Source: Labia minor
Lineage: Eukaryota; Arthropoda; Insecta; Dermaptera; Spongiphoridae
Reading direction: 5' to 3'
DNA: 64,000 nt
Assembly (NCBI GenBank): GCA_963082975.1
Contig: OY720346.1
Coordinates: 69,617,267 to 69,681,266 of the forward strand
Part shown: one piece after another, positions 33,291-44,018 of the stretch
Position numbering within the stretch: position 1 is the stretch's first letter
Layout: every line of letters begins with the position of its first letter
The notes under the pieces: model-generated
Database searches by the model: none
What the model saw: only the letters and a program-made list of their open reading frames with translations
Told to the model about the DNA's origin: nothing
Program-made: the position numbers and the translations under genes

Positions 33291-34007
33291 GCTAATTTTT
33301 TTTTTGCTATTCACCATGGGGTAATATCAACTTACACAAACATATTTTGGGGTAATGATTAAAAAAGTTCCCCGACCGCTGGTATACACATTCAAAGCAA
33401 ATTTGAAAATACTTTCTTTTTTATAAAACTTATTCATTTTGATTCCTAATATTTGTATGTGTGCTTCGCTTGAATTATTTTCTTTCTTTAAAAATGAAAA
33501 TATTTAGAATTTTTAATATTTAATAATTACAATTTATTTATATTTTTTTATTAATTTGTTTCAATATCCAAAGATTACGGTTACACTGGCGAATCCGTCA
33601 GAACGACAGACTATCAAACTGTGTTTACTCTAGATGCGTCTACTTCTTCCGAACACGCACATACATGTCAGATATAGTTTTTGTTCGCATCTGTTCTGAC
33701 GAAAAGCCACAAAGACTTTGAGCCCTTGTAGGTCTGTAGCACACCTTTTGTTGCTCTCATTTTTTGAATTTTTGTTGCGTATGGATTGTTCACTTCCACC
33801 ATAGACATTGAAAAGTTAATTAGTCTTGTTTTTGAGAATAAGTGTTTGTGGGATATGATAATTATGACAACTTTTGAAGATTGATACACAGATCTTTAGC
33901 TTTAAACGTGGCCTAAGATACTCGGTTTTAGATAATCCACTTGTAAGGCTAAAAAAGCTTACCTGGTAAATTTTGAAAATGGCTCCCTTAAAAGTTCCTT
34001 GAATTTT
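33291..34007. other. Unique intergenic DNA, no gene recognised
   Basis: 33560-33780 is less AT-rich and non-repetitive (GGCGAATCCGTCAGAACG.., TCTGTTCTGACGAAAAGCC..). It has no ORF with recognisable homology and no splice-supported model. Remaining parts are AT-rich. Confidence 0.35.
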
Positions 34008-34582
34008 TACTATCTCGCCAGACGAAAATTTTTGATGTCGAGATTTTGATGTTTTTATACGTTCTGAAGGTTCCTGAATCATTTTCACTAAGGTTGAAGA
34101 AAAATGTCTGTGTGTGTGTGTGTATGTAGACAAGATTACGAAAAAAAGAGCGAGAATAATGAAATTTGGTACATGGGTATTATTCAAAATTTGTAGTTTT
34201 CTATCAACTTTTGAGAAATGTAGCTCAAATGGAAGAGGGTCTTTACCTACAACATTTTGATTTTTTTTCCTCTAAAGTGACTGTAAAAATAAAGATATAT
34301 GTTTGATAATTTTTCACCTGATTAAAAATTGTATAAAACTGCTATATATAGAATTTCAGCTTGATTGAATCGCTGAAAGTACCGGAATAATAATTTTTTA
34401 ACACGTTGATTGACGATCACGCGCCAGCACGTGACGTGGTGTCATCAACAAAGAGCCAAACACGCGATGGTTTAATAAATATTATTTATTAATTTTAATT
34501 TTTATAATTTAATTTAAATATAATATATGTTATTTAATCCAATTCAAATTGCGAGATAGTCGAGTGGAGACACTCCAGCTTA
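34008..34582 (+). mobile_element. H1 Helentron-like repeat, full length
   Basis: 5' end TACTATCTCGCCAGACG (the second hairpin arm is deleted), (TG)n microsatellite at about 34107-34124, all middle blocks, then GCGAGATAGTCGAG, the hairpin and GCTTA at the 3' end. Confidence 0.8.
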
Positions 34583-35615
34583 TTTGTTTATATTAGACAA
34601 CTATTACTCTCACATTATTAATAGTAGTAAAAGATAAATAAATATTATTAATTAATAATAGAGATATTAATTATTAAGATCAGGAGAAAATTGCAAAACA
34701 AAAAAAATCATTGTAAGTGAAAGTTGCGTAAGTTTTTCCTATCTTTAATTAACCTAATGATAATTTTGATTAACATTTTACAATTATTTTTTCTAGTTTT
34801 TGACAAATTTAATTAAAAGGACAACGAATCTTTTCGTTGGGGACATAGTATCATATCTAACTACTAATAATATTTATAAGTATTTATATAAATATAATAA
34901 TCTTTCAATTATTGAAAGAATTTTTTAATAGTATAAGGGAAAATTTTTAAGAGGTAGTTCTCTTGGTTTTAATTTAAAATATATCACACTTTTTATCTTA
35001 TTTTGTTTTGTTTATAGAAAAATAAAAATTAATTAAATGTGTCGTTTTATAAATAAAAACAATCCTTAAAAATATTAATTTTTTCAGTTTTTTATTAGAT
35101 TTTATAAAATTTTATTTTCCCCAATCCCACAATCCTATGTTCATAATTCAACCATACTTAACCAATCTATATAGTATATATATATTATATATATATTATA
35201 TTATACATTAATATCTGTCCATCAATATGTCTAGATATTTTAAGGCACTTCCTGTTTTGTTCCGATTTTAAGTTTAGATAGAATATTATTTTTTGAACTC
35301 ATGCAAAAGTATTACCTCAGAATATTTTTATGCTATACATTCTCTCTTGATTTGCTTTTTATTTTTAATATATGAAAAAAATCGTAAAAGTATTTACATT
35401 TTTTAGTGATTTAAATTAAATTGGGCTGAAAATTCTCTAAACTCCTACTTATGAGGGTGGAAATGCCTTATAAAATTCGAAGGACTAGTCTTAATATAAT
35501 CATGTTGGCAGATATTAACAAAATTTATTAAATTAATTGGAAAAATAACGATATTTATTTTCATTTATTCTTTATAATTATATTTTTTCGATGAATTTGT
35601 AGAATATAAAAATAA
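34583..35615. other. AT-rich DNA upstream of the MADF gene
   Basis: No gene seen. A (TA)n-rich stretch lies at about 35170-35205. No promoter motif can be assigned with confidence. Confidence 0.35.
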
Positions 35616-36479
35616 ATGGCATTGAAACAAAATACAGAAATTTGGAGAGAATTTTTTGCTGCTTATAGAAATCTTCCCGAATTATGGGATTTCAGAAATG
35701 TTGGCTTTAAAGACAAAAGAAAAAAAAGAATTGCTTGGAATAAACTTTTGGAAAAGTATAAACAAATAGACAGGGATGCAAATTTGGAAAACTTGAAGAA
35801 GAAGGTGTTGAACCTCAAGTTACGTTATCGAAGAGAATTAAAGAAAAAAGAAGGGAAGAATATGTTAGAAAATAATCGAGATGAAGAATATATTCCAAAT
35901 CTATGGTATTTCGATGACTTAGATTTTCTTGGGGATCAGGAATCTCAAACTAATATATTATCATCTTTAGATATCAAAGAAACAGATCAAGTGGAGGATG
36001 AAGCTGAGGCAAGTAACCTTCATTAGGACACGAGTAAAATCACATTTATTTATATATTAAAATAAATAAAATTTCATTCATTTCAGGACAATTTTAAGGA
36101 GGAATTTCCTTTTGCAAAATTATTAGTAAAAAGGAATGAAAAAAGTGAGAATATCATGACTGAGAAAAACGATGTACAGGATGACCCAATGAAGTTCACT
36201 TTCTGTAGGAAGGATGATGCGAGCATTTTCGCCGAAAATTGGGCTGTTCTTTATCGCAAATTATCTCCCATCCAGCAAATCTATGCTAAAAAGTCAATCG
36301 AAGACATTTTAGTATTAGGACAATTGGGTCTACTAACTCTTCACTCTGTTAAAATTCCCACTGAACCATTATCAATAACAAATCCACTTTCCTATCCTAA
36401 TTCAACGAGAAGCTCCACACCTGAAGTTCAAGAATCCGAATCCTCGCCTTCCTACGAAATTATGATGACCGATTCTTAA
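35616..36479 (+). CDS. MADF-BESS domain protein (putative transcription factor)
   Basis: Two exons, 35616-36008 and 36087-36479, give about 261 aa. Exon 1 encodes a MADF (Myb/SANT-like, Adf-1 type) DNA-binding domain: the frame EIWREFFAAYRNLPELWD, FKDKRKKRIAWNKLL and LKLRYRRELKKKEG, then YIPNLWYFDDLDFL, within residues ~8-110. Exon 2 carries an acidic/basic linker and a C-terminal BESS-like motif (FAENWAVLYRKLSPIQQIYAKK..IEDIL). The family binds DNA in the nucleus and uses BESS for protein contacts. The phase-compatible donor is GAG|GCAAGTAA, a GC-AG intron of 78 bp; the nearby GT (36013) would shift the frame. If the intron were retained, exon 1 would end at NLH-stop (136 aa). No TE features are visible; I consider it a real gene, target unknown. 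Confidence 0.75.
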
Positions 36480-37332
36480 TGAGTTTGTAAAATATCTGTT
36501 TGATTATTAAAAATTTTGATGTTAAGGTGTGTTTTCACAATATAATGTTTCTAACAAGAGTATCATATTTTATACCAATTATCATTCTTGTAAATATATA
36601 TTTGATCACTCATTTCATGGGTAAATATATCTTTGTAATCTGCCTTTCAAAGCATATTATCCTAATCATCACAAATCAGCATAGGAGATGAATAGCAAAT
36701 TAAAAAAAAATTAAATTGAAGAAAAAAACATAGTAGGATTAAATAGTAGATTATTTTCCAAATTTTAAGAATCTGATTTTTCACCGCTGGTATCATGTGG
36801 GATATTGTAAAGTTTAAAACTTAAAAATTATTTGAAAAACGGAACTCTAGTTTTATTTTATAAGAGTTCAACTTTTGAAAATGAATGAGCAATATTTTCC
36901 TTCTTATCCTGAGCTTCAATTCTTCCTACTTTTATCCTTCTAGTATAAGATTTGAGGAAGTAAAAAATGGCAAGAGTATATATATATATATATATTAAAT
37001 TCAGTTCAAGATCTAGTCAAAAAATTTCAAATATATGAATACCCCCTTATTGTCTCAGTAAATTTACCTTAAAAGTTTCTATTTAAACTGTCAATCAATC
37101 TCTTCAGTGGTGATAGCAGTGTCCTTAGATGAGTTTTTTCGCATTTGTACATATATGTCACGACCATTGAATGAAAGAAAGCGCCTGTCATATTTATTTC
37201 TTAATAATAATTTATAGGTTATACCCATAATAGTCTATAAAATAAAAATAATGATCATATTCAATTTTCAAAATAATCGTCGTCCTTAAAGGTCCAAATA
37301 GACCTTAAAACATATATATATTTTTCATAGTA
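36480..37332. other. Intergenic DNA, no gene seen
   Basis: AT-rich 3' flank of the MADF gene; (TA)n at about 36978-36996. Nothing else supported. Confidence 0.35.
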
Positions 37333-37334
37333 TA

Positions 37335-38231
37335 CACCCTCCAGTCCAAAAGAAACCGAACTTTTTAAAAAAACAAAAAAACCAATGTAAATTTTGGAAC
37401 AAATCATTTTTATTAATCAATGTATTGCCCTTCTGCATCGATACACAAATTTGCACGCTCCAACAAGTTGTCAAACGACTTCTCCATGTCCTTTATTGGA
37501 ATGGTCTTTAGGACGTCAGTCGTCGCCTTCTCAATGGCTTCAATCGATGCGTGCCACTTTCCTTTCATCGCCAAATGCAGTTTAGGGAACAGATAGAAAT
37601 CGCACGGAGCCAGATCTGGTGAATAGGGCGAATGATGCAAAGGAATAACGTGATTTTTGACCAAAAATTCAGTTACAAATCGCGAACGATGTGATGGTGC
37701 ATTATCGTGCAAAAGAGTCCAACTGCCGTTTCTGGCTGAATACGACGAATTCTTGCCAGCAAACGCTTCATGATGCCCAAGTAAAACTCTCCAGTGTTAT
37801 TTTTGATGAATTCACGCACTTTTTCGATATTTTCTTCCGATAATCGGGTTCTGGGACGGCCTGATCTTTCGTCATTATCCAGCGCCTCTCTACCCGATTT
37901 GAATCGCCAGAACCACTCGTAAACTTGCGTACGGGATAGACAATCATCACCATATGCATTTTGTAGCATTTGGTGTGTTTCAGTAAAAGTTTTACCAAGT
38001 TTAACACAAAAATTAATTGCAGCTCTTTGTTTGAAACTCATTTTCCGACCGATGTACAAAAAACACTGACATTTGAAACGCAATAACTTTTGTTGTATAC
38101 ATCCAAATGTCATGAAATTTATACCAGTTGTCAATGAGGGACTAAGCCATCTACGGGAAAATATTACAACAGATGGCATTAGTGGTACTATTTTTTTTAA
38201 AAGTTCGGTTTCTTTTGGAATGGAAGGCATA
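37335..38231 (-). mobile_element. Mariner transposon, both TIRs, deleted transposase
   Basis: TIRs at 37335-37372 and 38195-38231 share CCAAAAGAAACCGAACTTTT in inverted orientation next to TA. The transposase starts at 38041 (MSFKQRAAINFCVKLGKTF), has the helix-turn-helix (QMLQNAYGDDCLSRTQVYEW) and a GRPRTRLSEENIEKVR segment. It then jumps to FYLGIMKRLLARIRRIQPET, so the first catalytic Asp region is deleted. A frameshift at about 37710 separates the C-terminal ORF (37413-37712) with MHDNAPSHRS (second Asp), PYSPDLAPCDF (third) and MKGKWHAS. About 0.9 kb instead of ~1.3 kb; inactive. Confidence 0.9.
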
Positions 38232-38719
38232 TATGAAATATTTTAAAATATATCGAATTTAGATATATTTACCTGTTTTAATATAATATACACTACTAAC
38301 AAATATATTATAAATTGATGAAATTTTTATCCGAAAGTATTTCATGGTTCTATTTTCTTTAAACATTTAAGAGAACAATAATTTTTACTAGTAAATTTTC
38401 ATATTTACCAAGGAATAGGCACAAAAACTTATTCATCTGATGTTGGAAAATAATCAATAATAAAGTTAATTGGTTATTTAACTGATAAAATAAAAGCTCA
38501 ATTTAAGATATTTATTAGAATAATCTTATTTATTAAAAAAAAGAAAAGAAAATTACCTTGATTATCTGTAAATTTTTTTTTTCTTAAATAAAAAAAGGTG
38601 AAATTAGATAGTTTTTAAATCAAAGACCTTCTAGATCATAAAGATTTATTTAAAAAATCATTTTAAATAATTATTAACTAAACACTAGATAAGACCTAAG
38701 CATAGACAGGAGGAAAATA
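38232..38719. other. AT-rich 3' flank of PTCD2
   Basis: No gene seen. It contains the 3' untranslated part of the minus-strand PTCD2 gene, whose stop is at 38720. Confidence 0.35.
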
Positions 38720-41700
38720 TCAACTCAAATCTCGAAGGCTTGGGCGATCCTGCCAGTTTCTCTGGAAATTACGCCTAAAACCACTTCTTGAAAACTCTTC
38801 CTTATTTTCTCTTTCTTTTAATGGTTCAATTTCTTTCAAGAGATGGAAGTCCAGATCCTATCGAAAATATTAAAATATATTTTGTTGATAAAAATGAAAA
38901 AGTTTTTAATAATAACTTACAATGTTTTCGATGTGATTATTTTCTTTTAATTGTTTCGTCAAAGTTTCAAATTCACGATTGAGATCTGGATTATTTATTT
39001 TAGCAATTGAAGCTTCAAGTTTTGAAAACTAAAATAATTGGTGTAATTAATAAATAATTTAATATAATGAAAATAAAAATATTGAATTTATGGGTTCAAA
39101 TTAATATGAATACATACAATATCTTGAGGAATGGTGCGAAGTGGACGATCTATACCAGTTTCTAGTAAATATTTTAAAATACTAAGAGTATCATCTGGTC
39201 GACCAAGTTCCGCTAATGCCCAGATCTATTTGTAAAATATAATAAATATAAACTTTTATTTTTTTCAAGATGTGAAATTTAATATATTAATAGTTTATTC
39301 TGATATCAAAACATTCAATTTTAATCAAAATGAATATAGAATAAAAAACCTAATTAAAATTCTTAGTTTTTTTTTAATAATTGTTTTTATATTGATTTTC
39401 TGCTGAAAAACTAATTAGTTGTCAATAATTTCGAGCACATATAATTGTCAATTAAAAAAAAATATTAAATTATAAAAAAATGAAGCTAGTTATGTTTTTT
39501 ATATTCTAGATAATATCGATTGAATTAAATGATAAGAGCATTTTAATTTAAGTAATTTAGAAATATAATTTAAAGAATAGGTACCTTAAGTGCTCGAATT
39601 GTAATATAGTTTTGTTGTCTATTATTAGTAATAAATTCAAGAGCAACAGATGGAGCATTTTGTTTCAATGCCAATGCAGCTATAAAAGTCACTGCTCGTC
39701 GCAGAGGATAATGCCCATGTGTTGTTAATTCTTTCCAATAATCTTGAGCTAATTTTAAACTTTCAGGAGTATTCTATTTTAAAAAATGTTTATTATTATT
39801 AAAAAATAAAACTATATATATATTTGTAATAAAATAAATGGGTATACCATTTTGTATAGAGTTCCAAATAAAAGAACTACACTATTTCTTGGATATTTAA
39901 CATTTTCTAATTGTAAGGTTTTAATATATTCAAAAACTTCAATTACTTCATTATATTTCTCATTTTTGAATAAGAGATCCATTAAAATTTGAAAACTCAT
40001 TAGTTGATCAAACATTCCTTTAAGTTCATTTGATTTAAAAGCCTATAAAATATTGGTTCAATATATTTTTTTGTAAATAATAAATAAAATAAATTAAAAA
40101 TAAATACCAAAAGTGCCTCATCACACTTATTCAAATTATAATACATTCTCATTACTACTGGTCCAAAAACAAAACTACCAAAACGAATAGATTTATTTTG
40201 GCTATTAAATCTAAAAAAGAAATTAATGAAAATTAGATATTATTAAAACTAATAAAATTACAAAGTTTATTGTTAATTATTTCTTTATTTTATTTTAATA
40301 GGTTCAAATCCTTCTAGATATTATCTAGAGATTTTTTACTATACATGATATGAGCGTATTTATATAATGATAATTATATTGAATAAAATGAAGGAACTTA
40401 TTTAATTTTAACAAGGCTTATTCTTCTATTAAAGAGGTTCCCAAACTTTTCTGGTTTGCGGCTCCCTAAATAATCGGATTTTTTCCGAGGCTCCCTTAAT
40501 ACATCCGATTTTTTATATAAATTTTTACTCACTTGAAAAATTGGAAAACTTTTCTGCCCTCTATCGGAAATGTTTCAGAGCATCGCAAAATCATCTGACT
40601 GTTTTTTTTAGAACCCTATTGAAAAATTTTGAAAATAATCGAAAATGTTCAAAAGTTTCCCCACAAAATCATCTCACCTTTTTTTTTTAGAACCAAAAAT
40701 TTCAAGTATTAGAAAAGTTTTTGGCGGCTCCCTTATGACGATATCGCGGCTCCCCAGCTCACAGTTTGGGAATCACTGTTCTATTATATTAAAGAGGAGG
40801 TTTAGAGGATACTAATATTATAAATATGAATATATAATTGACCAAAATGTTATAAAAAAATAACATGATAGTATGAGTTTAATTTAGGTAGTTAAGTCAG
40901 TAGTTCAATAGTTATGTCACCTCTCGGATTTTGATGAAACTTGAATTTTGATTATATGTTAAGCCTAGTTTACACCAAAATGAAATTTTCAAAATGTCTT
41001 CCGGGCCAGAGGACCATATTTCGAAAACACTAATAAAAAAAATTTATCTTTTTTTTTAAGAGACATATTGAACGAAAAATCAAAATAAGAGCCAACTTTT
41101 TCAACGGGACGTTCAAAAAGCCCGCGCCTAAGTATTTGCCCACCCCTGATCTAATGATAAGTACTAAGCCCGTGTAAATTGGGCTTTAAAGAGGAGGTTT
41201 AGGATACTAATATTATAAATATGAATATATAATTGACCTAAATAAAAAAAATTTAAAAAAATAAGTGATAATAATTGTTTCTATCTTTTAAGTTATAAAA
41301 AAATAACTGACTCATCTCATCATAATTCAAAATAATAAATTGTTTTCAATACATAATTTAAAAATATTATTTACTTTTTCATCATTTCTTCGACTAGTTT
41401 CAAATCTTGATCATTTTCAACTAAGTGTATCATATTTTTTAAATCTTCTGTAAAAATTAGACTTTTGGATTCAGGTGATATAAATTCATTCATCTTCAAT
41501 TTAAACCGATCTTCAAGTTCTTTAAATTGAGATTTGGTTCGTTGCTTTGTATTCTCGAATCCATCAAGACCCATAGCTTCACGAGTATAAAGATATTTTA
41601 CACCTAAAAACATTTTTATTTAATTATTTTTTTTTGAAAAGATTATGGTTATATAATTTTTGCCGGTACCTTGTCTCATTAATTGTGATGATAATTTCGA

Positions 41701-41745
41701 ATGGCTTATAAGTTCTTTAAACATAATTCCAGTAAGAGAAGTCAT
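38720..41745 (-). CDS. PTCD2: Pentatricopeptide repeat protein 2, mitochondrial
   Basis: Eight exons on the minus strand: 41745-41670, 41603-41375, 40210-40108, 40042-39848, 39773-39585, 39225-39118, 39028-38921, 38857-38720. All are in phase with GT-AG introns and give 381 aa, close to the ~390 aa of vertebrate PTCD2. It starts MTSLTGIMFKELISHSKLSS, plausibly a mitochondrial presequence, followed by GVKYLYTREAMGLDG and FKELEDRFKLKMNEFI. Later come IRFGSFVFGPVVMRMYY and PPR-like helix pairs (VVLLFGTLYKMNTPESLKLA; PLRRAVTFIAALALKQNAPS; IRALKIWALAELGRPDDTLS, ~residues 200-300), and a basic tail. Family members act on mitochondrial RNA. The largest intron (40211-41374) holds a hAT MITE, another short TIR element and a ~57-bp duplication. 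Identification rests on recognised similarity, not a search. Confidence 0.85.
40432..40778. mobile_element. hAT-type MITE in PTCD2 intron, perfect 8-bp TSD
   Basis: Left AAGAGGTTCCCAAAC and right, inverted, CAGTGATTCCCAAAC; flanks repeat TTCTATTA (40424-40431 and 40779-40786). The interior repeats GCGGCTCCC near both ends and two AGAACC..TATTGAAAA cores. 347 bp, no ORF. Confidence 0.88.
40787..41245. repeat. Direct duplication around a short TIR element
   Basis: AAAGAGGAGGTTTA..GGATACTAATATT... to ..ATATAATTGACC occurs at about 40793-40846 and 41187-41239 with a 2-bp difference. Between them, about 40963-41187, AAGCCTAGTTTACAC and the inverted AAGCCCAATTTACAC form the ends of a ~220-bp TIR element with the same T-rich AGA.CATATTGAA core as other MITEs here. 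All lie in a PTCD2 intron. Confidence 0.65.
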
Positions 41746-42085
41746 CTTGCTCAATTTTATATTCCTTTTTTATTAATATTAAAATTAAAAATTAGTTAAA
41801 CACATGTGATAAAAACAAAATTGATATTATCAAAGAAAGAGTGAATAAGATGATGAAAGAGACCCAAATTGAGAAGCTAATTCATGAGCGCTGCTTTGTG
41901 GCAGAATTCAGAATTAGAATGTATAAAAAAATTTTGTTTAAATTAAATTATACCAAATATATATATAATATTAATATATATATATATATATGACATGTGG
42001 AGAAGACTCTATATATATATGGATAAATACCTAGAACAGAATTATAGAGAATAATCTTCCTGCCCCTGAAAATAATTATATAGTA
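41746..42085. other. PTCD2 5' flank
   Basis: About 340 bp upstream of PTCD2, AT-rich with (TA)n tracts at 41955-41993 and 42011-42022. No promoter motif can be called. Confidence 0.35.
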
Positions 42086-42329
42086 CAGGAAAACCTCGTT
42101 TAACGTCGTCTTGTATCGTAACGTCTTGTTTTAATGTCTTAGACTAAAATAAAATCCAAAAAAAAAAATTTAGGTCTTTTGGATCAAATATTTTACATTC
42201 AGAAAAACAATTATCATATGAAAATAATTTTATTTTTATTTTTATTTCTTTTCTAAAGAGAAATTATTTAGTTTTATTTTTAGTACATTTTTAGTTTTAA
42301 AATAGGGTTTTTTAATTAAATATACATTA

Positions 42330-42866
42330 CCCTGCTAAAAAAGGCGCACTATGAAAAATTTCAATTTTTTTCCCTTCTTTTCTTCATTTTTATACTTTAA
42401 ATCTTATTTATATTAAAATTTATCTAAATACTGATAATTTATAATATTTTAATAAATAAAATAACAATTTTAAGCAATGAAATGAAATTTATTATTTATT
42501 TATTCTCATAAATTTATTCTTATAAAATCGATGCACAATCGCAACGCAACTGCTTCAGAGATTGATCAGACACTGCGTACAGTGAAAAATGTTTCAATAA
42601 GTACTGATACAGTTAGAAGAAGATTAGCTAAGGCAAATTTGCATGCCAGAAACTCATTGCTCTTTGTGGAACACCGAAGAGCCCCTTTGCCTTTGCCAGA
42701 AAATACAGTCACTTGACAGAGATTGACAGGAAAAACGTTTTGATTTTAGATGAGTCGAGATTCAAATTTGGACCAGATTTTTAATATAAATAAGATTTAA
42801 AGTATAAAATAAAGAAATGAAGGGAAAACAATTGAAATTTTTCAAGTGCTTGACTTTTTTGTGGGG
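42330..42866 (+). mobile_element. Tc1-like transposon remnant with ~95-bp TIRs
   Basis: Long inverted ends (42330-42421 and 42783-42866) share AAATTTCAATT..TTCCCTTC..TTTATACTTTAAATCTTATTTATATTA, with outer edges CCCTGCTAAAAAAG and CCCCACAAAAAAGTC, next to TA. Between them is a transposase fragment: helix-turn-helix VSISTDTVRRRLAKANLHARN (ORF 42531-42716). A frame change leads to RKNVLILDESRFKFGPDF, which contains the first catalytic Asp (DES). The rest is deleted, so only TIRs plus ~90 residues survive. Confidence 0.85.
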
Positions 42867-42875
42867 TAGTTTATG

Positions 42876-43300
42876 CAGTGGCGCAATCAGAAATTTTTAT
42901 TGGGGTGCATATTTTTTTGTGTAGATAATTTTTTTTTAATCATTTTTATTAATATGTACATGGAATTAAACATAAGGAAAATTAAATTGAGAAACATTAA
43001 AAGAAAAATTGATAAACGTATAGATATATATTCAAAAAGAATAAAAAAGATTATTAAATTTAAAAATCTAATTTTCTTCTTTATGTGAATAATTTTCTTA
43101 TTCATTTTTATTAATATGTACATTAATTAAATATAAGCAATATTAAATCGACAAACAATTGAAAAAATAGATGAGCATATAGATATAGTCAAAAAGAAAA
43201 AAAAATTTATTTTTAGTAATTCAGTATTATTTGCAATATAATTTTTTAAATTAGGGGAGTGCAAATGCACCCCCCCCCCCCCCCGCTGGTTGCGCCAATG
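42876..43300. mobile_element. hAT-type element with internal duplication
   Basis: Ends CAGTGGCGCAATCAG and, inverted, CATTGGCGCAACCAG; flanks AGTTTATG / AGTGTATG (7 of 8 identical). The interior holds two imperfect ~150-bp tandem units (about 42920-43080 and 43084-43205) built around CATTTTTATTAATATGTACAT. A C-run (43271-43284) lies near the right end. Confidence 0.7.
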
Positions 43301-43331
43301 AGTGTATGTATATATATGTAATCGTGTTTAA

Positions 43332-43605
43332 CAATGGCGCAACCAGGATTTGATCCTGGGGGGGGTTTGACTAGCCGCTCCACTTTCCTTTGGAGGGGTC
43401 ACCCCCCCCAAAAAAAAAATAATAAACTTATTTATTATACACTAAGTTATATTTTAAGATTTTTTTTTTCAATTAAAAAAGGATTATATTTTTTCTTTTC
43501 TATTTGTAATATAATACATAATATACAGCAATTTGAATTTTTTTCTCTCCTTGGGGTGGGGGGGGGGGGGGTGAAAACCCTAAAAAAAAACCTGGTTGCG
43601 CCTTT
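43332..43605. mobile_element. hAT-type MITE with G/C runs, perfect 8-bp TSD
   Basis: Ends CAATGGCGCAACCAGG and, inverted, AAAGGCGCAACCAGG; flanks repeat GTGTTTAA (43324-43331 and 43606-43613). G-runs follow the left end and precede the right end, an arrangement shared with 42876-43300 and 45394-46226. A 99-codon ORF across it is not protein-like. Confidence 0.85.
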
Positions 43606-44018
43606 GTGTTTAATAATACTTTTTCTTGTTTAATAAAACTTGTTATAACATTATTTCAATCTTATAATCTTATATTACCTCGTTTTTGTTTTTGTAAGCG
43701 AAAGAAAGCATCTACGACGTTAAACGAGATTTACCTCTGTATAATATATATTAAAACTTAATTCTTTTTATTTCATTTATCCTTAAATTTTTTTTAAATT
43801 TAAACAAACAATAAGAAAATTAAAATAATTCTTAATTATTTAAATAATTTAAGTATTCACAATATTCTTCAAAACTTTACTGAATTCTTTTAATATTTAC
43901 AAATAATGTTTTTTTTTATGTTGATTTATTTATAAACATTCTTATAATTTATTTTATATAAATATATACAAGATATACATTTTTTTCGACCGATTCAAAT
44001 TGAAATTTTTGTCTTATA

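Larger units (their letters stand above)
42086..43739. mobile_element. Pogo/Tigger-like element, gutted, hosting other TEs
   Basis: The left end CAGGAAAACC-TCGTTTAACGTCG and right end (inverted) CAGAGGTAAATCTCGTTTAACGTCG match over CTCGTTTAACGTCG. Both are flanked by TA, and the CAG..CCTCG.. style is that of pogo/Tigger elements. No transposase remains. Three other elements sit inside: a Tc1-like remnant (42330-42866) and two hAT-type elements (42876-43300, 43332-43605). Confidence 0.65.

Noticed and set aside
38788-38982. 64-codon plus-strand ORF with a hydrophobic start
   Set aside because: It overlaps PTCD2 exons 7-8 on the other strand, which are in phase and recognisable.
40296-40330. 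GGTTCAAATCC resembling a tRNA B box
   Set aside because: No matching A box, acceptor stem or anticodon arm can be drawn around it.
43334-43633. 99-codon plus-strand ORF
   Set aside because: It spans a hAT-type MITE with G-runs (polyglycine) and is not conserved-looking.
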